DNA from: Flagellimonas hymeniacidonis
Lineage (GTDB): Bacteria; Bacteroidota; Bacteroidia; Flavobacteriales; Flavobacteriaceae
DNA length: 64,000 nt
Direction: 5' to 3'
Assembly (NCBI RefSeq): GCF_008040165.1
Contig: NZ_VRUR01000003.1
Span: forward strand, 1-64,000
Position numbers and translations under genes: made by a program. The notes beneath the pieces are model-generated. The model did no database searches, was not told the origin of the DNA, and worked only from the letters and a program-made list of their open reading frames with translations. Below are positions 17,517-26,750 of the stretch, piece by piece; within the stretch, counting starts at the first letter, position 1; each line of letters starts with the position of its first letter.

Positions 17517-17922
17517 GACTGACGAAAGGGAATTAGAGGATTTTGTGGACAAAATTATGGATGAAACGATCTTGGAATCTCCTTCATCCAATTTCACGGA
17601 TACCATAATGTCTCAAATCGTTGAAACAGAAATGAAAGCTTCCATAGAATATAAACCTTTGATGCCTAAGAGTGTTTTGGTTTTCTTGTGTATTGTATTG
17701 GTTGGGCTAACTGGATATTTGGCTTCAGACTATAGCTTAGATAATGAGACATGGTTTGGAAACGGGCAGGTTGATTTATTTTTTGAAAGAATTTTAGCTT
17801 GGCCTCAAATACTGTCATCTTCAAAAATAACCATGTATGCAGTACTATTTTTCGGGCTGTTGTTTTTGATTCAAATTCCTTGGTTAAAAAGATACTTTGA
17901 CAATAGTTGGATGTTAAGATGA
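17509..17922 (+). CDS. Putative anti-sigma membrane partner
   Basis: 137 residues. The acidic cytoplasmic N-terminus (about 1-52; begins MDKTDERELEDFVDKIMDE) is followed by a transmembrane helix (about 54-70), a ~30-residue outer loop and a second helix (about 103-120) with a short basic tail. The 8-bp overlap with the ECF sigma gene and this topology suggest that the N-terminus holds the sigma factor at the membrane. No zinc-binding HxxxCxxC motif of ZAS anti-sigma factors is present. The 3' end overlaps the converging DoxX-like gene by 9 bp. Confidence 0.75.
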   Translation: MDKTDERELEDFVDKIMDETILESPSSNFTDTIMSQIVETEMKASIEYKPLMPKSVLVFLCIVLVGLTGYLASDYSLDNETWFGNGQVDLFFERILAWPQILSSSKITMYAVLFFGLLFLIQIPWLKRYFDNSWMLR

Positions 17923-18273
17923 CAAGTAGAAGTATGCCCAATACATTAAGCCAAATTGTAATGGTATTCTAAGTAAGAGTATCCATTTTGGTATTCCTGC
18001 ACCTTCTTTTTCACCAGATAGCATATAAAAGTGAACCAGTAAGAAAACAAGAAGCATTGCTATAATTGCATAGATGCTAAGGTTCCTAGTTTGCTCAAAG
18101 CAAAGTGCAATACCCAAAACAATCTCTACAAGGCCGCTTAGCAGAACCAATAGCTTATGATTTGGGAGATATCTGGGCATTATGCGCAGATAGGCCTTTG
18201 GATAACCAAAATGGGCAACACCCGCAATCATATACATGCCAGCCATTACATAAAGATGCCAAGGGTTTTCCAT
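17914..18273 (-). CDS. DoxX-like small membrane protein
   Basis: 119 residues with four hydrophobic helices, beginning WHLYVMAGMYMIAGVAHFGYP. The pattern and the segment LVLLSGLVEIVLGIAL fit the DoxX/MauE-like membrane family, whose members are linked to redox processes but whose activity is usually unknown. It overlaps the end of the anti-sigma-like gene by 9 bp tail-to-tail. It lies upstream, on the minus strand, of nothing clearly related, so context gives no function. Confidence 0.8.
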   Translation of the reverse strand: MENPWHLYVMAGMYMIAGVAHFGYPKAYLRIMPRYLPNHKLLVLLSGLVEIVLGIALCFEQTRNLSIYAIIAMLLVFLLVHFYMLSGEKEGAGIPKWILLLRIPLQFGLMYWAYFYLSS

Positions 18274-18284
18274 TGAGATAAAAA

Positions 18285-18312
18285 TAAGAAAGGCAGGTGA
18301 TACTACCTGCCC
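18285..18312 (-). terminator. Rho-independent terminator of htpG
   Basis: Arms GGCAGGT (18292-18298) and ACCTGCC (18305-18311). On the minus strand a T-rich run follows. It lies 26 bp after the htpG stop. Confidence 0.7.
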
Positions 18313-18337
18313 TTATCTAAGATTTATGAAATAGAGA

Positions 18338-20227
18338 TTACTTTATCATCTCGTAACTCCGCGAAATAAAATTGGTAAGCTCTTCTCCTTTTAATAGTCC
18401 TTTGGACAAGCGTGCCAAATCTAGCGATTGATTGATCAATCGTTCACGTTTTTTGGCCGTTTTGGTATTCAAAATTTCGCCTACCAATTCATGATTGGTG
18501 TTTACGATAAGGTTGTACATTTCTGGCATATTGCCCATGCCAAACATTCCTCCACCGCCACCGGTTTGCTGCATCTCCTTCATCCTACGCATAAATTCTG
18601 GCTCTGTAATAATAAATGGCGAAGCAGCACTGTCCATAGCTTCCAGTTGGATAGTGTACCCTTTATCTGTTGTGACCTTTTCCAACTCAGCCTTTAGGCT
18701 GTCCTTTTCTTCATCAGAAAGCTTAGAAATGGCTGAATCCTCTTTTTTAATAAGGTTGTCCAAATGATCAGCATCTACTCTTGCAAAGGACAAATTCTCT
18801 TTAGAGGTCTCCAATTTTTGCATCAAGTGCGATATGATTGGTGAATCCATCAATAGTACCTCAAATCCTTTTGCTTTTGCAGCTTCAATATAGCTGTGTT
18901 GCGCTTCTTTGTCTGATGCGTATAATACAACCAACTTATCATCCTTATCCGTCTGGTTGTCCTTTATGTTGTTCTGTAGTTCCTCAAAAGTGAAGAATTT
19001 GCCATCCACCGTTGGGTACAATGCAAATTTGTCCGCTTTTTCAAAGAATTTATCTTCGGAAAGCATCCCGTATTCAATAACCACTTTAATATCGTTCCAC
19101 TTTTGTTCAAAATCTTCACGATTGTTTTTGAAGAGCGAACTCAATTTATCAGCAACTTTTTTTGTGATGTAAGAAGAAATCTTTTTAACTGCACCATCTG
19201 CTTGTAAATAAGACCTTGAAACGTTCAATGGGATGTCTGGAGAATCTATAACACCGCGTAACATGGTTAAAAATTCGGGAACAATACCTTCCACATTGTC
19301 CGTTACAAAAACCTGGTTTTGATACAGTTGAATCCTATCCTTTTGGATATTCAAGTCATTAGTCAACTTTGGGAAATAAAGGATACCTGTTAAGTTGAAA
19401 GGATAATCCACATTTAAATGAATGTTGAACAAAGGCTCTTCAAATTGCATTGGGTACAATTCTCTATAGAAACTCTTGTAATCCTCATCCTTTAAATCAG
19501 CAGGCTTCTTTGTCCATGCCGGGTTAGGATTGTTGATGATATCGTCTACCTCTTGCGTAGGTGCTGGATCTTCTTCTTTTGCACCTTCTGGTTTTGGAAG
19601 TGTCTCCGTTTTCATTCCAAACTTAATTGGAATGGGCATAAACTTGTTGTATTTGGTCAACAGTTCACGAATCTTGGAATCTTCTAAAAACTCTGTTGAA
19701 TCCTCCGCTATGTGAAGAATAATATCTGTTCCTCTGTCTTCTTTCTTGGCTTTTTTCAGTGTGAATTCCGGAGAACCGTCACAAGTCCAATATACCGCTG
19801 GCTCGTCCTTAAAACTTTTGGAAATAATCTCCACTTTGTCCGCTACCATAAAAGCGGAATAGAATCCTAGACCAAAATGACCAATAATGCCTGCATCTTT
19901 TCCGGCATCTTTGTATTTGTCCAAAAATTCCTCAGCACCTGAAAAAGCTACTTCGTTAATGTATTTTTTTACTTCATCTTCAGTCATCCCGATACCTTGA
20001 TCGGTAATCTTAATCTGTTTTTTGTCCTTATCAATGCTAACTTCTATTCTAGGAGATCCGTACTCAACCTTAGCCTCACCAATAGAAGTAAGATGTTTAA
20101 GTTTTAGGGTTGCATCCGTAGCATTAGAAATAAGCTCTCGCAAAAAGATTTCGTGATCGCTGTAGAGAAATTTTTTAATTAGGGGAAATATGTTTTCTAC
20201 TGAAACATTGATTTTACCTGTAGCCAT
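18338..20227 (-). CDS. htpG: Molecular chaperone HtpG (Hsp90)
   Basis: 629 residues, the full length for bacterial Hsp90. The N-terminal ATPase domain has IFLRELISNATDA (catalytic Glu and Asn), ITDQGIGMT and GHFGLGFYSAFMV. The middle domain has PLNVSRSYLQ with the ATP-contacting Arg. The C-terminal dimerisation domain ends KLEELTNFISRSYEMIK-like. A GGGGGMFGMGNMPEM stretch near 560 is a glycine/methionine-rich client-binding segment seen in Bacteroidota. It refolds cytoplasmic clients with DnaK. Single gene with its own terminator; no -7 box with an exact match was found upstream. Confidence 0.97.
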   Translation of the reverse strand: MATGKINVSVENIFPLIKKFLYSDHEIFLRELISNATDATLKLKHLTSIGEAKVEYGSPRIEVSIDKDKKQIKITDQGIGMTEDEVKKYINEVAFSGAEEFLDKYKDAGKDAGIIGHFGLGFYSAFMVADKVEIISKSFKDEPAVYWTCDGSPEFTLKKAKKEDRGTDIILHIAEDSTEFLEDSKIRELLTKYNKFMPIPIKFGMKTETLPKPEGAKEEDPAPTQEVDDIINNPNPAWTKKPADLKDEDYKSFYRELYPMQFEEPLFNIHLNVDYPFNLTGILYFPKLTNDLNIQKDRIQLYQNQVFVTDNVEGIVPEFLTMLRGVIDSPDIPLNVSRSYLQADGAVKKISSYITKKVADKLSSLFKNNREDFEQKWNDIKVVIEYGMLSEDKFFEKADKFALYPTVDGKFFTFEELQNNIKDNQTDKDDKLVVLYASDKEAQHSYIEAAKAKGFEVLLMDSPIISHLMQKLETSKENLSFARVDADHLDNLIKKEDSAISKLSDEEKDSLKAELEKVTTDKGYTIQLEAMDSAASPFIITEPEFMRRMKEMQQTGGGGGMFGMGNMPEMYNLIVNTNHELVGEILNTKTAKKRERLINQSLDLARLSKGLLKGEELTNFISRSYEMIK

Positions 20228-20383
20228 TGTTTAATAGTTTTCTTTAATTCTTTATGGGATGTCAAAAAAAGTACCAGAGTGGTATATATGACAAACTGAC
20301 ACGGAAATGCGCTTTTAACAAGAATCAGTCAATTTTTAACATAGTTTGTTTATCTTTTAACCAAAAAGAATAAACAAAATGAT

Positions 20384-20391
20384 TATATTTG
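20384..20391 (+). promoter_or_regulatory. -7 promoter box TATATTTG
   Basis: Exact TAnnTTTG with no protein gene in the following 150 bp; it sits directly before the two hairpins of the small-RNA candidate. Confidence 0.5.
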
Positions 20392-20394
20392 TAG

Positions 20395-20500
20395 TGTTAT
20401 AGAAAAATTGCTATGAAATAGTATCATGCTATAACAAGTTTGTTTATTTATTGGTTAGGTTGTTGAAAACGCACTTTCGCCCGAAAGTGCGTTTTCCTTT
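20395..20500 (+). ncRNA. Candidate structured small RNA, ~105 nt
   Basis: Immediately after a -7 box comes an 8-bp stem TGTTATAG (20395-20402)/CTATAACA (20429-20436) enclosing a small inner hairpin CTAT-gaa-ATAG. An AU/GU-rich single-stranded stretch follows, then a perfect 15-bp stem (20465-20479/20482-20496) followed by a T-rich tract. Promoter, 5' stem, linker and terminator are the layout of an independent small RNA. No family is recognised with certainty. It could instead be only a terminator of an unseen transcript. Confidence 0.5.
20465..20500 (+). terminator. 15-bp terminator hairpin
   Basis: Arms of 15 bp, GAAAACGCACTTTCG (20465-20479) and its exact complement (20482-20496), with a 2-bp loop, then CCTTTTG. 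There is no upstream plus-strand protein gene, so it probably ends the small-RNA candidate. Confidence 0.7.
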
Positions 20501-20544
20501 TGATTTCTTAAGAAATCTTAACTTAATTTCTGTTGCATAAATCG

Positions 20545-20552
20545 TATTTTTG
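20545..20552 (+). promoter_or_regulatory. -7 promoter box TATTTTTG
   Basis: Exact TAnnTTTG, 17 bp before ATG 20570 of the TetR-like gene. Confidence 0.55.
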
Positions 20553-20569
20553 ATTAAACATAAAATGCT

Positions 20570-21226
20570 ATGGCAAATACTTCAAATTCAAAAATTACAG
20601 AGGAAAAAATTATAAGTTGGTTCATGGATACTGTCTTGGAACATGAAGTGATACCAAAATCCATTTACAAGTTCTGCAAGGAGAATAAAATAAGAGAAGA
20701 AGAATTCTACAAGTACTTTGGTTCTTTTGATGGTTTACAACATGCTATTTGGCAAAAGTTCTTTCAGAATACAATATCCGTTATGCAAAAGAATAAAGGA
20801 TATGCCGCAATGACCAATGAAGATAAGATGCTTACCTTTTTCTTTACCCTCTTTGAATCATTGACGTTGAATAGGAGCTATGTACTTTTTGTTTTGAAGG
20901 AACATAGGAACACCATGGAGAAATTAGGTCAACTAAAAGGCCTTAGAAACCATATCAAAGATTTTGCTTCTGAACTTATTGAGGAACGTAATAGCGAAAA
21001 GAATTTAAAAATTCTTAAGCATAGTCCGCAATTATTTTCAGAGGGGGCATGGCTGCAATTCTTGTTCCTCCTAAAATTTTGGATGGATGATAATTCCCCG
21101 GATTTTGAAAAGACAGACATTGCCATAGAAAAATCGGTCACCACAATTTTTCAAGTTTTTGAAAGTGCACCATTGGAGAAAATCATCGATTTTGGAAAAT
21201 TCCTTTATAAAGAAAATTTTGCTTAG
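20570..21226 (+). CDS. TetR-like regulator
   Basis: 218 residues. The N-terminal ~60 residues form a TetR-type helix-turn-helix (KITEEKIISWFMDTVL, SIYKFCKENKIREEEFYKYFGSFDGLQHAIW), in which the recognition helix EEEFYKYFGS replaces the usual xxLYxHF. The rest is an all-helical ligand/dimer domain. The AarF kinase gene begins 6 bp after its stop, and this pair occurs together in flavobacteria, so the regulator probably acts with or on the kinase. It may not bind DNA in the canonical way given the diverged motif. Confidence 0.8.
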   Translation: MANTSNSKITEEKIISWFMDTVLEHEVIPKSIYKFCKENKIREEEFYKYFGSFDGLQHAIWQKFFQNTISVMQKNKGYAAMTNEDKMLTFFFTLFESLTLNRSYVLFVLKEHRNTMEKLGQLKGLRNHIKDFASELIEERNSEKNLKILKHSPQLFSEGAWLQFLFLLKFWMDDNSPDFEKTDIAIEKSVTTIFQVFESAPLEKIIDFGKFLYKENFA

Positions 21227-21232
21227 TTGCCT

Positions 21233-22543
21233 ATGAAGACATTGGATAGTATTCCCACGGGAAAGATTGAAAGAGCAGGAAAACTTGTTAAAACAGGTGT
21301 AAAGATTGGAGGGAACTACGTAAAGTATTATGGCAAAAAATTAGTCAATTCAGAGACTGCAAAAGAAGAACTTGATCAAGATAATGCAGAAGATATTTAT
21401 GACGGCTTAAAGAGCCTTAAGGGGAGTGCCCTTAAGGTGGCCCAAATGCTTAGTATGGAGAAAAATCTCTTGCCAAGTGCCTATGTAGAGAAATTTTCTC
21501 TTTCCCAATTTTCTGTGCCACCATTGTCAGCCCCCTTGGTCAGAAAAACATTTAAAAAGTATCTCAATAAATATCCTGAGGATATTTTTGACACCTTCGA
21601 AAAAGATTCTATTAATGCCGCCAGTATTGGTCAAGTGCATAAGGCAAGAAAGGATGGGAAGGAATTGGCAGTTAAAATTCAGTATCCCGGAGTTGCTGAA
21701 AGTATAAGTAGCGATTTGGCTATTGTAAAACCTATAGCGATTAGAATGTTCAACCTAAAAGGTAAAGATTCTGAGAAATATTTTAAAGAGGTTGAAAACA
21801 AGCTTGTAGAAGAAACCAACTACATTTTAGAGCTCAAGCAGAGCGAAGAAATTACCCAAGCATGTGCCAATATTCCAAACATGGAGTTTCCCAATTATTA
21901 CCAAGGTTTATCCAGTGAACGTATCCTTACGATGGATTGGATGAAGGGAAAACACCTTAGCGAGTTTACCAATACCGATTTTGACCAAAACCTGGGCGAT
22001 AAACTGGGGCAGGCCTTATGGAATTTTTATATGTTTCAAATCCATAGTTTACGAAAAGTACATGCAGACCCGCACCCAGGAAATTTTTTGGTCAGTGCCA
22101 ATGAAACCCTTATCGCCATAGATTTTGGTTGTATAAAGGAGATTCCAGATGAGTTTTATGTACCCTATTTTGAATTGGCCAAGGAAGACAACATTAACAA
22201 TGATGAGGTCTTTATGGAAAAACTGTACGAACTTGAAATTTTAACCTCCACTGATTCAGAAAAGGAGCTAGAATTTTTCAAGGCACTGTTTAAAGAAATG
22301 CTTACGCTTTTCACCTCCCCATTTCATCAAGAAGATTTCGATTTTGGCGCAGACACGTTTTGGAACAAAATTGCAGATTTAAGTGAACGTTATTCCAAAG
22401 ATGAACACATTAGAAAAATGAATGGCAACAGAGGGTCTAAACATTTTTTATATATGAACCGAACTTTTTTCGGACTTTACAATTTACTTCACGACCTAAA
22501 GGCCAAAGTAAAAGTGAACGACTTTAAAAAGTACATGGACTAA
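21233..22543 (+). CDS. AarF/ABC1/UbiB family atypical kinase
   Basis: 436 residues from ATG 21233 (an in-frame TTG at 21227 adds only two residues). Family motifs are KLVNSETAKEELDQDNAEDIYDGL-type region, LKGSALKVAQMLSM (the KxGQ-like nucleotide-selectivity motif), INAASIGQVHKARKDGKELAVKIQYPG, HADPHPGNFLV (catalytic loop) and AIDFGCIKEIP (metal-binding DFG). UbiB/ABC1 proteins support quinone synthesis and lipid homeostasis. No transmembrane segment is evident at the C-terminus. It is co-transcribed with the TetR-like gene. Confidence 0.92.
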   Translation: MKTLDSIPTGKIERAGKLVKTGVKIGGNYVKYYGKKLVNSETAKEELDQDNAEDIYDGLKSLKGSALKVAQMLSMEKNLLPSAYVEKFSLSQFSVPPLSAPLVRKTFKKYLNKYPEDIFDTFEKDSINAASIGQVHKARKDGKELAVKIQYPGVAESISSDLAIVKPIAIRMFNLKGKDSEKYFKEVENKLVEETNYILELKQSEEITQACANIPNMEFPNYYQGLSSERILTMDWMKGKHLSEFTNTDFDQNLGDKLGQALWNFYMFQIHSLRKVHADPHPGNFLVSANETLIAIDFGCIKEIPDEFYVPYFELAKEDNINNDEVFMEKLYELEILTSTDSEKELEFFKALFKEMLTLFTSPFHQEDFDFGADTFWNKIADLSERYSKDEHIRKMNGNRGSKHFLYMNRTFFGLYNLLHDLKAKVKVNDFKKYMD

Positions 22544-22639
22544 TTTTTCTAATATATTCCCACTTCTTTGAATATATTTTTTACTTTTCCGTGAAATAGC
22601 CTCAGGATTTTTCAATAATTTTTATCTAAGCATAGTAGT

Positions 22640-23647
22640 ATGTACAATTCAAAAATATCTGGACTCGGGTTTTATGTGCCGGAAAATGTAGTGACCAATG
22701 ATGACCTGTCCAAACTAATGGATACCAATGATGAATGGATACAGGAGAGAACTGGAATAAAAGAGAGAAGACATGTTGTGAAGGGTACAGATACCACCAC
22801 CTCAATGGGGGTGAAAGCAGCCAAAATTGCCATTGATCGAGCTGGTATTGATAAAGATGAAATAGACTTCATTGTTTTTGCCACGCTTAGCCCAGATTAT
22901 TATTTCCCTGGACCTGGAGTATTGGTGCAGCGCGATTTGGGCATTAAAACAGTGGGCGCATTAGATGTAAGAAATCAATGTTCTGGATTTGTCTATGGGG
23001 TTTCAGTGGCAGACCAATACATTAAAAGCGGGATGTACAAAAATGTACTGGTAATTGGTTCTGAATTACATTCCCATGGTTTGGATATGACTACAAGAGG
23101 TAGGGGAGTATCCGTAATTTTTGGAGATGGTGCTGGTGCTGCTGTTTTGACTAGGGAAGAAGATATTTCAAAAGGAATTCTTTCTTCACACTTACATTCA
23201 GAAGGGCAGCATGCTGAAGAATTATCATTGATTGCTCCTGGAATGGGTAAAAGATGGGTCACCGATATTATTGAAGATGAAGATCCAGAGGATACGTCGT
23301 ATTTCCCATATATGAATGGACAATTTGTGTTTAAGAATGCAGTAGTTCGTTTTAGTGAAGTGATTATGGAGGGCTTACAGACCAATAATTTGACCCCACA
23401 GGATATCGATATGCTTATCCCACATCAAGCCAATCTGCGCATCGCACAGTTTATTCAAAAGAAGTTTGGTTTATCTAATGATCAGGTGTTTAACAACATC
23501 ATGAAATACGGTAATACCACTGCAGCCTCCATCCCAATTGCTTTGACTGAAGCATGGGAAGCAGGTAAGGTAAAATCTGGAGATTTGGTGGTTTTAGCTG
23601 CTTTCGGAAGTGGATTTACATGGGGCAGTGTCATTATGAAATGGTAA
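22640..23647 (+). CDS. 3-oxoacyl-ACP synthase III family protein
   Basis: 335 residues, FabH-like thiolase fold. The catalytic triad is visible: Cys114 (RNQCSGF), His262 (PHQANLR) and Asn292 (YGNTTAASIP). The insert DPEDTSYFPYMNG near 215-227 and loose similarity to the canonical acetyl-CoA-primed FabH suggest an auxiliary KAS III with another acyl substrate, perhaps branched or secondary-metabolite chains. The start ATG has no overlap with its neighbours; the next gene begins 6 bp later, so the two form an operon. Confidence 0.9.
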   Translation: MYNSKISGLGFYVPENVVTNDDLSKLMDTNDEWIQERTGIKERRHVVKGTDTTTSMGVKAAKIAIDRAGIDKDEIDFIVFATLSPDYYFPGPGVLVQRDLGIKTVGALDVRNQCSGFVYGVSVADQYIKSGMYKNVLVIGSELHSHGLDMTTRGRGVSVIFGDGAGAAVLTREEDISKGILSSHLHSEGQHAEELSLIAPGMGKRWVTDIIEDEDPEDTSYFPYMNGQFVFKNAVVRFSEVIMEGLQTNNLTPQDIDMLIPHQANLRIAQFIQKKFGLSNDQVFNNIMKYGNTTAASIPIALTEAWEAGKVKSGDLVVLAAFGSGFTWGSVIMKW

Positions 23648-23653
23648 TTAGGT

Positions 23654-24196
23654 ATGGGCAGAAAGCTGGATAAATTAACCCCCGCCCTGATTGATTTTAT
23701 TAAAAATCAAAAACTATTTTTCGTTGCTACGGCTATGGATGAAGGTTTTATAAACCTTTCTCCAAAAGGATTGGATTCATTTCGGATTGTGAATGAAAAT
23801 AACGTAATCTGGTTAAACCTGACGGGTAGTGGTAATGAAACAGCTGCTCATCTAAAAAATAATAGCCGAATAACCCTAATGTTTTGTGCTTTTGATGGTG
23901 ATCCAATCATTTTAAGACTCTATGGAAATGCAGAGGTCTACCATAGAAATTCTCAATTTTGGAAAGAACACATAACATTATTCCCAAAATTGGCAGGGAG
24001 TAGGCAATTAGTCGATGTAAAGATTGATATGGTACAGATTTCCTGTGGTATGGGAGTTCCCATAATGGAATATAAGAATCAACGGCAAGCCTTGGTGGAT
24101 TGGGCAGAAAACCAAGGAGAGGAAGGTTTAAAAAAGTATTGGGAAAAGAAAAATACTGTTAGTTTGGATGGGTTCGACACCCATATTTTGGATTAA
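23654..24196 (+). CDS. Pyridoxamine 5'-phosphate oxidase-like flavoprotein
   Basis: 180 residues. It has a split-barrel fold typical of FMN-binding PNPOx-like proteins (FFVATAMDEGFINLSPKG, NVIWLNLTGSGNETAAHLKNN, RITLMFCAFDGDPIILRLYGNAEVY), with a C-terminal KYWEKKNTVSLDG segment. True PdxH residues for PLP release are not evident, so it is a family member of unknown substrate. It follows the FabH-like gene by 6 bp and is closed by the hairpin at 24202. Confidence 0.88.
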   Translation: MGRKLDKLTPALIDFIKNQKLFFVATAMDEGFINLSPKGLDSFRIVNENNVIWLNLTGSGNETAAHLKNNSRITLMFCAFDGDPIILRLYGNAEVYHRNSQFWKEHITLFPKLAGSRQLVDVKIDMVQISCGMGVPIMEYKNQRQALVDWAENQGEEGLKKYWEKKNTVSLDGFDTHILD

Positions 24197-24201
24197 AAAG
24201 C

Positions 24202-24238
24202 AAAACCCTGGTTTCATCCAATGGAAACCAGGGTTTTT
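24202..24238. terminator. Bidirectional terminator
   Basis: 14-bp arms at 24202-24215 and 24224-24237 (core ACCCTGG/CCAGGGT) with T-runs on both strands. It serves the PNPOx-like gene on the plus strand and the receptor gene on the minus strand. Confidence 0.85.
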
Positions 24239-24296
24239 ATTGATAGCCCTTGAAAGATTAACCAACCAACACTCTTACAAGGAAAATCAAATACTG

Positions 24297-26750
24297 TTAT
24301 AATATTCCCCCACTGGATTGTTTGGTATTACTATCTCTTCTTTTTCGTTGCTTGGCTCTGTTTTTACCACTACCGAAGCGATAAGATAAGCCAGCATATA
24401 CGTTGTTGCTCTCCCAGTTAAATCCTCCAACCTGATCATATGGGCGATCTCCGTCAAAGCCAAATCGCATCGTGTTGAACATGTCGTTATAGTTTAGGCT
24501 AATGGTTCCTTTGCCCTGGGCGAAACTATAGCGCGCTCCCAGATTTACAAAGTACATTGGTTCAGCAGTAAATTGTATGGTTCTATTTTGACCTCTGTAA
24601 AACCCAAATAGTTGTAATGTCAATTCCTTGTTTACTTTAAAACTATTGTTCATTCGCAGGTTCCAAGCTGTGTTGTCTACCTCCACCCGTTCCACTATAA
24701 TATCATTTTCTGTTGGGTTTGGACTATCCCCACTCAAACTTTCAGTAATACCTCTTTGGGTTTGAGAGTAAAAGTCGAAACTGCCATTAATGCTCCACCA
24801 TTGTGCTACTTTATAATTGGTCGAAAGCTCAAAACCATAGGCCGAGGTGTTATCGAAATTGTCGAAAGTCAATATCAACTTATTGAAATCCAATCGGTCT
24901 ACATAAACCGCTCTATTTATTTCATCAGAAATTGATCTGTAAAACACACCTCCGGTTACACTACCATTTTTAATGCGCTTGGTATAATTAGCCTCGTAGG
25001 AATTGGTGAATTGTGGCACAAGACTTGGGTTTCCAAAGGAAGAAATCAATGGGGTGGCCCATTCTCTAATTGGATTTACTTGTTGCAAGCCAGGCCTATC
25101 CACACGTCTGCTATAACTTATTTGCAATTGATCTTTATCGTTAGGGCTATAGGTTACAAATGCTGAAGGATATACCTGCGTATATTTATCGGTAAACGAC
25201 CTAACTCTATTGGTATCGGCCTTAACCTCGACATCCTCTACACGAATTCCCGCCTGATAAGAGAATTTTCCTCTGGTCTGGCTAAAGGTTGCATAAGCAG
25301 AGTATATATCCATGTCATACGTAAAAGCTGTACTTGGGGTAGGGATAAGGTCTCCATTGGAATTAAATGATAATCCTGTTGACGAATAATCTACATCTGT
25401 ACCAAAAATTCTGGATTCAAGACCAACTTCTAATTTAGAAATGCTGTCCAATGGGTTAACATAATCTAAATTGGCAATAGTCTGCGTACGTTCCGTGTCT
25501 ACAAAATCCATATAGTCTGGAAACAGGGTTGCACCAGTTGAATCAAAATTGGCATCTTGGTTACTATCAAACCTATTGTAGTCCACTTCTAATTCTATAT
25601 TATGGCCTTCCTTTTTAAAATCCAGCTTGTAATCGAAATTGTACTGTTCACTTTGGTTTTCACTATCATCCCTGAAAAACTGCGTTACGTTTCTCGAGAG
25701 ATCATTGTTATAAGTAACTCGCGTTGTACCCAATCCATCTCCATCAAAAATGTTTTGATTAGTAAAAACTGAAATAGTGTTTTTATCGTTTAGGTAAAAA
25801 TCTACGCCAACTTTATAGAGATGGGATTTGTTATTATTAAAGAAATCAAATGCTTGTAACGAATTTTCATCTATCCTTAAAATAGTCCCATCGTTTACGT
25901 ATTTCCCTATATTATTGCCATAATTACCGTAAAAGTTAAATTTTCCCTGTCTGTAATTAAGGTCTATGGAGCTGTTGAACTTAGCCTCGATTCCTTTGGT
26001 TAAACCAGTTGTGATGTTACCGTTGAATCCTATATTGGCATTTTTGTGCAGCACAATATTAATGATACCGCTCATACCTTCGGGGTTGTATTTTGCCGAA
26101 GGATTGGTAATCAATTCAATGGATTTTATTGATGTTGATGGTATCTGACGCAACAATTGTGCAACAGGTACATTGGATAGTTTACCGTCAACCATCACTC
26201 GAACATTGGAGTTTCCACGCATGGTAATGTCACCAGTTTGAGAGTCTACATTTACAGAAGGAATATTATTCATGATGTCGGATGCCGTTGCGCCCGCCGT
26301 GGTAAGATCTTTACCAACATTTATAACTTTTCGATCTACACGTTGTTCAATTGTTGTGCGTTCCGCAACCACTTCCACTTCAGATAATTCTTCAGTCTCC
26401 TCCATTAACGTAATGGTTCCGACATCCACTTTTCTATTTTTCTTGGTGATAACCAATTTTTGGGAATGCGTCTTATATCCTATAAACTGAACCTCTAAGA
26501 TAAAAGAACCTTCAGGTAATTTTTTTATTTCAAAAGTTCCATTTTCTGTGGTAATACCACCGGTGATGGTCTTACTGCCATCTTCAGATTTAATAACAAT
26601 GGCCGCATAGGCTACGGGTTGATTTAACGCATTATCAATAATAGTACCCGATATGGAGCCTATTGGTGGTTCTGTATTGTTGTTTGCAAAAAGATTTGAA
26701 GCAAAAACACTGCACAAGAACAGTGTGAAAAGTAAAAGTACTCTTTTCAT
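24297..26750 (-). CDS. TonB-type outer-membrane beta-barrel receptor
   Basis: 817 residues. A signal peptide (ends ASNLFANN) precedes a carboxypeptidase-regulatory-like beta domain (about 30-115: GSISGTIIDNALNQPVAYA, LPEGSFILEVQFIGYK), a plug domain (about 125-225: NIPSVNVDSQTGDITMRGNSNVRVMVDGK) and an outer-membrane barrel of the OMP_b-brl_3 type (to 800). A basic C-terminal tail rich in R/K/S follows the last strand, unusual for a barrel end. It probably imports or senses an unknown substrate; no SusD partner is adjacent, so it is not a typical glycan-utilisation pair. Confidence 0.9.
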   Translation of the reverse strand: MKRVLLLFTLFLCSVFASNLFANNNTEPPIGSISGTIIDNALNQPVAYAAIVIKSEDGSKTITGGITTENGTFEIKKLPEGSFILEVQFIGYKTHSQKLVITKKNRKVDVGTITLMEETEELSEVEVVAERTTIEQRVDRKVINVGKDLTTAGATASDIMNNIPSVNVDSQTGDITMRGNSNVRVMVDGKLSNVPVAQLLRQIPSTSIKSIELITNPSAKYNPEGMSGIINIVLHKNANIGFNGNITTGLTKGIEAKFNSSIDLNYRQGKFNFYGNYGNNIGKYVNDGTILRIDENSLQAFDFFNNNKSHLYKVGVDFYLNDKNTISVFTNQNIFDGDGLGTTRVTYNNDLSRNVTQFFRDDSENQSEQYNFDYKLDFKKEGHNIELEVDYNRFDSNQDANFDSTGATLFPDYMDFVDTERTQTIANLDYVNPLDSISKLEVGLESRIFGTDVDYSSTGLSFNSNGDLIPTPSTAFTYDMDIYSAYATFSQTRGKFSYQAGIRVEDVEVKADTNRVRSFTDKYTQVYPSAFVTYSPNDKDQLQISYSRRVDRPGLQQVNPIREWATPLISSFGNPSLVPQFTNSYEANYTKRIKNGSVTGGVFYRSISDEINRAVYVDRLDFNKLILTFDNFDNTSAYGFELSTNYKVAQWWSINGSFDFYSQTQRGITESLSGDSPNPTENDIIVERVEVDNTAWNLRMNNSFKVNKELTLQLFGFYRGQNRTIQFTAEPMYFVNLGARYSFAQGKGTISLNYNDMFNTMRFGFDGDRPYDQVGGFNWESNNVYAGLSYRFGSGKNRAKQRKRRDSNTKQSSGGIL

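Larger units (their letters stand above)
20228..20569. other. 342-bp gap holding a small-RNA candidate
   Basis: No protein gene is visible. The left part should hold the htpG promoter on the minus strand. The right part holds a -7 box (20384), two hairpins (20395-20436 and 20465-20496) and a second -7 box (20545) for the TetR-like gene. Confidence 0.7.
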
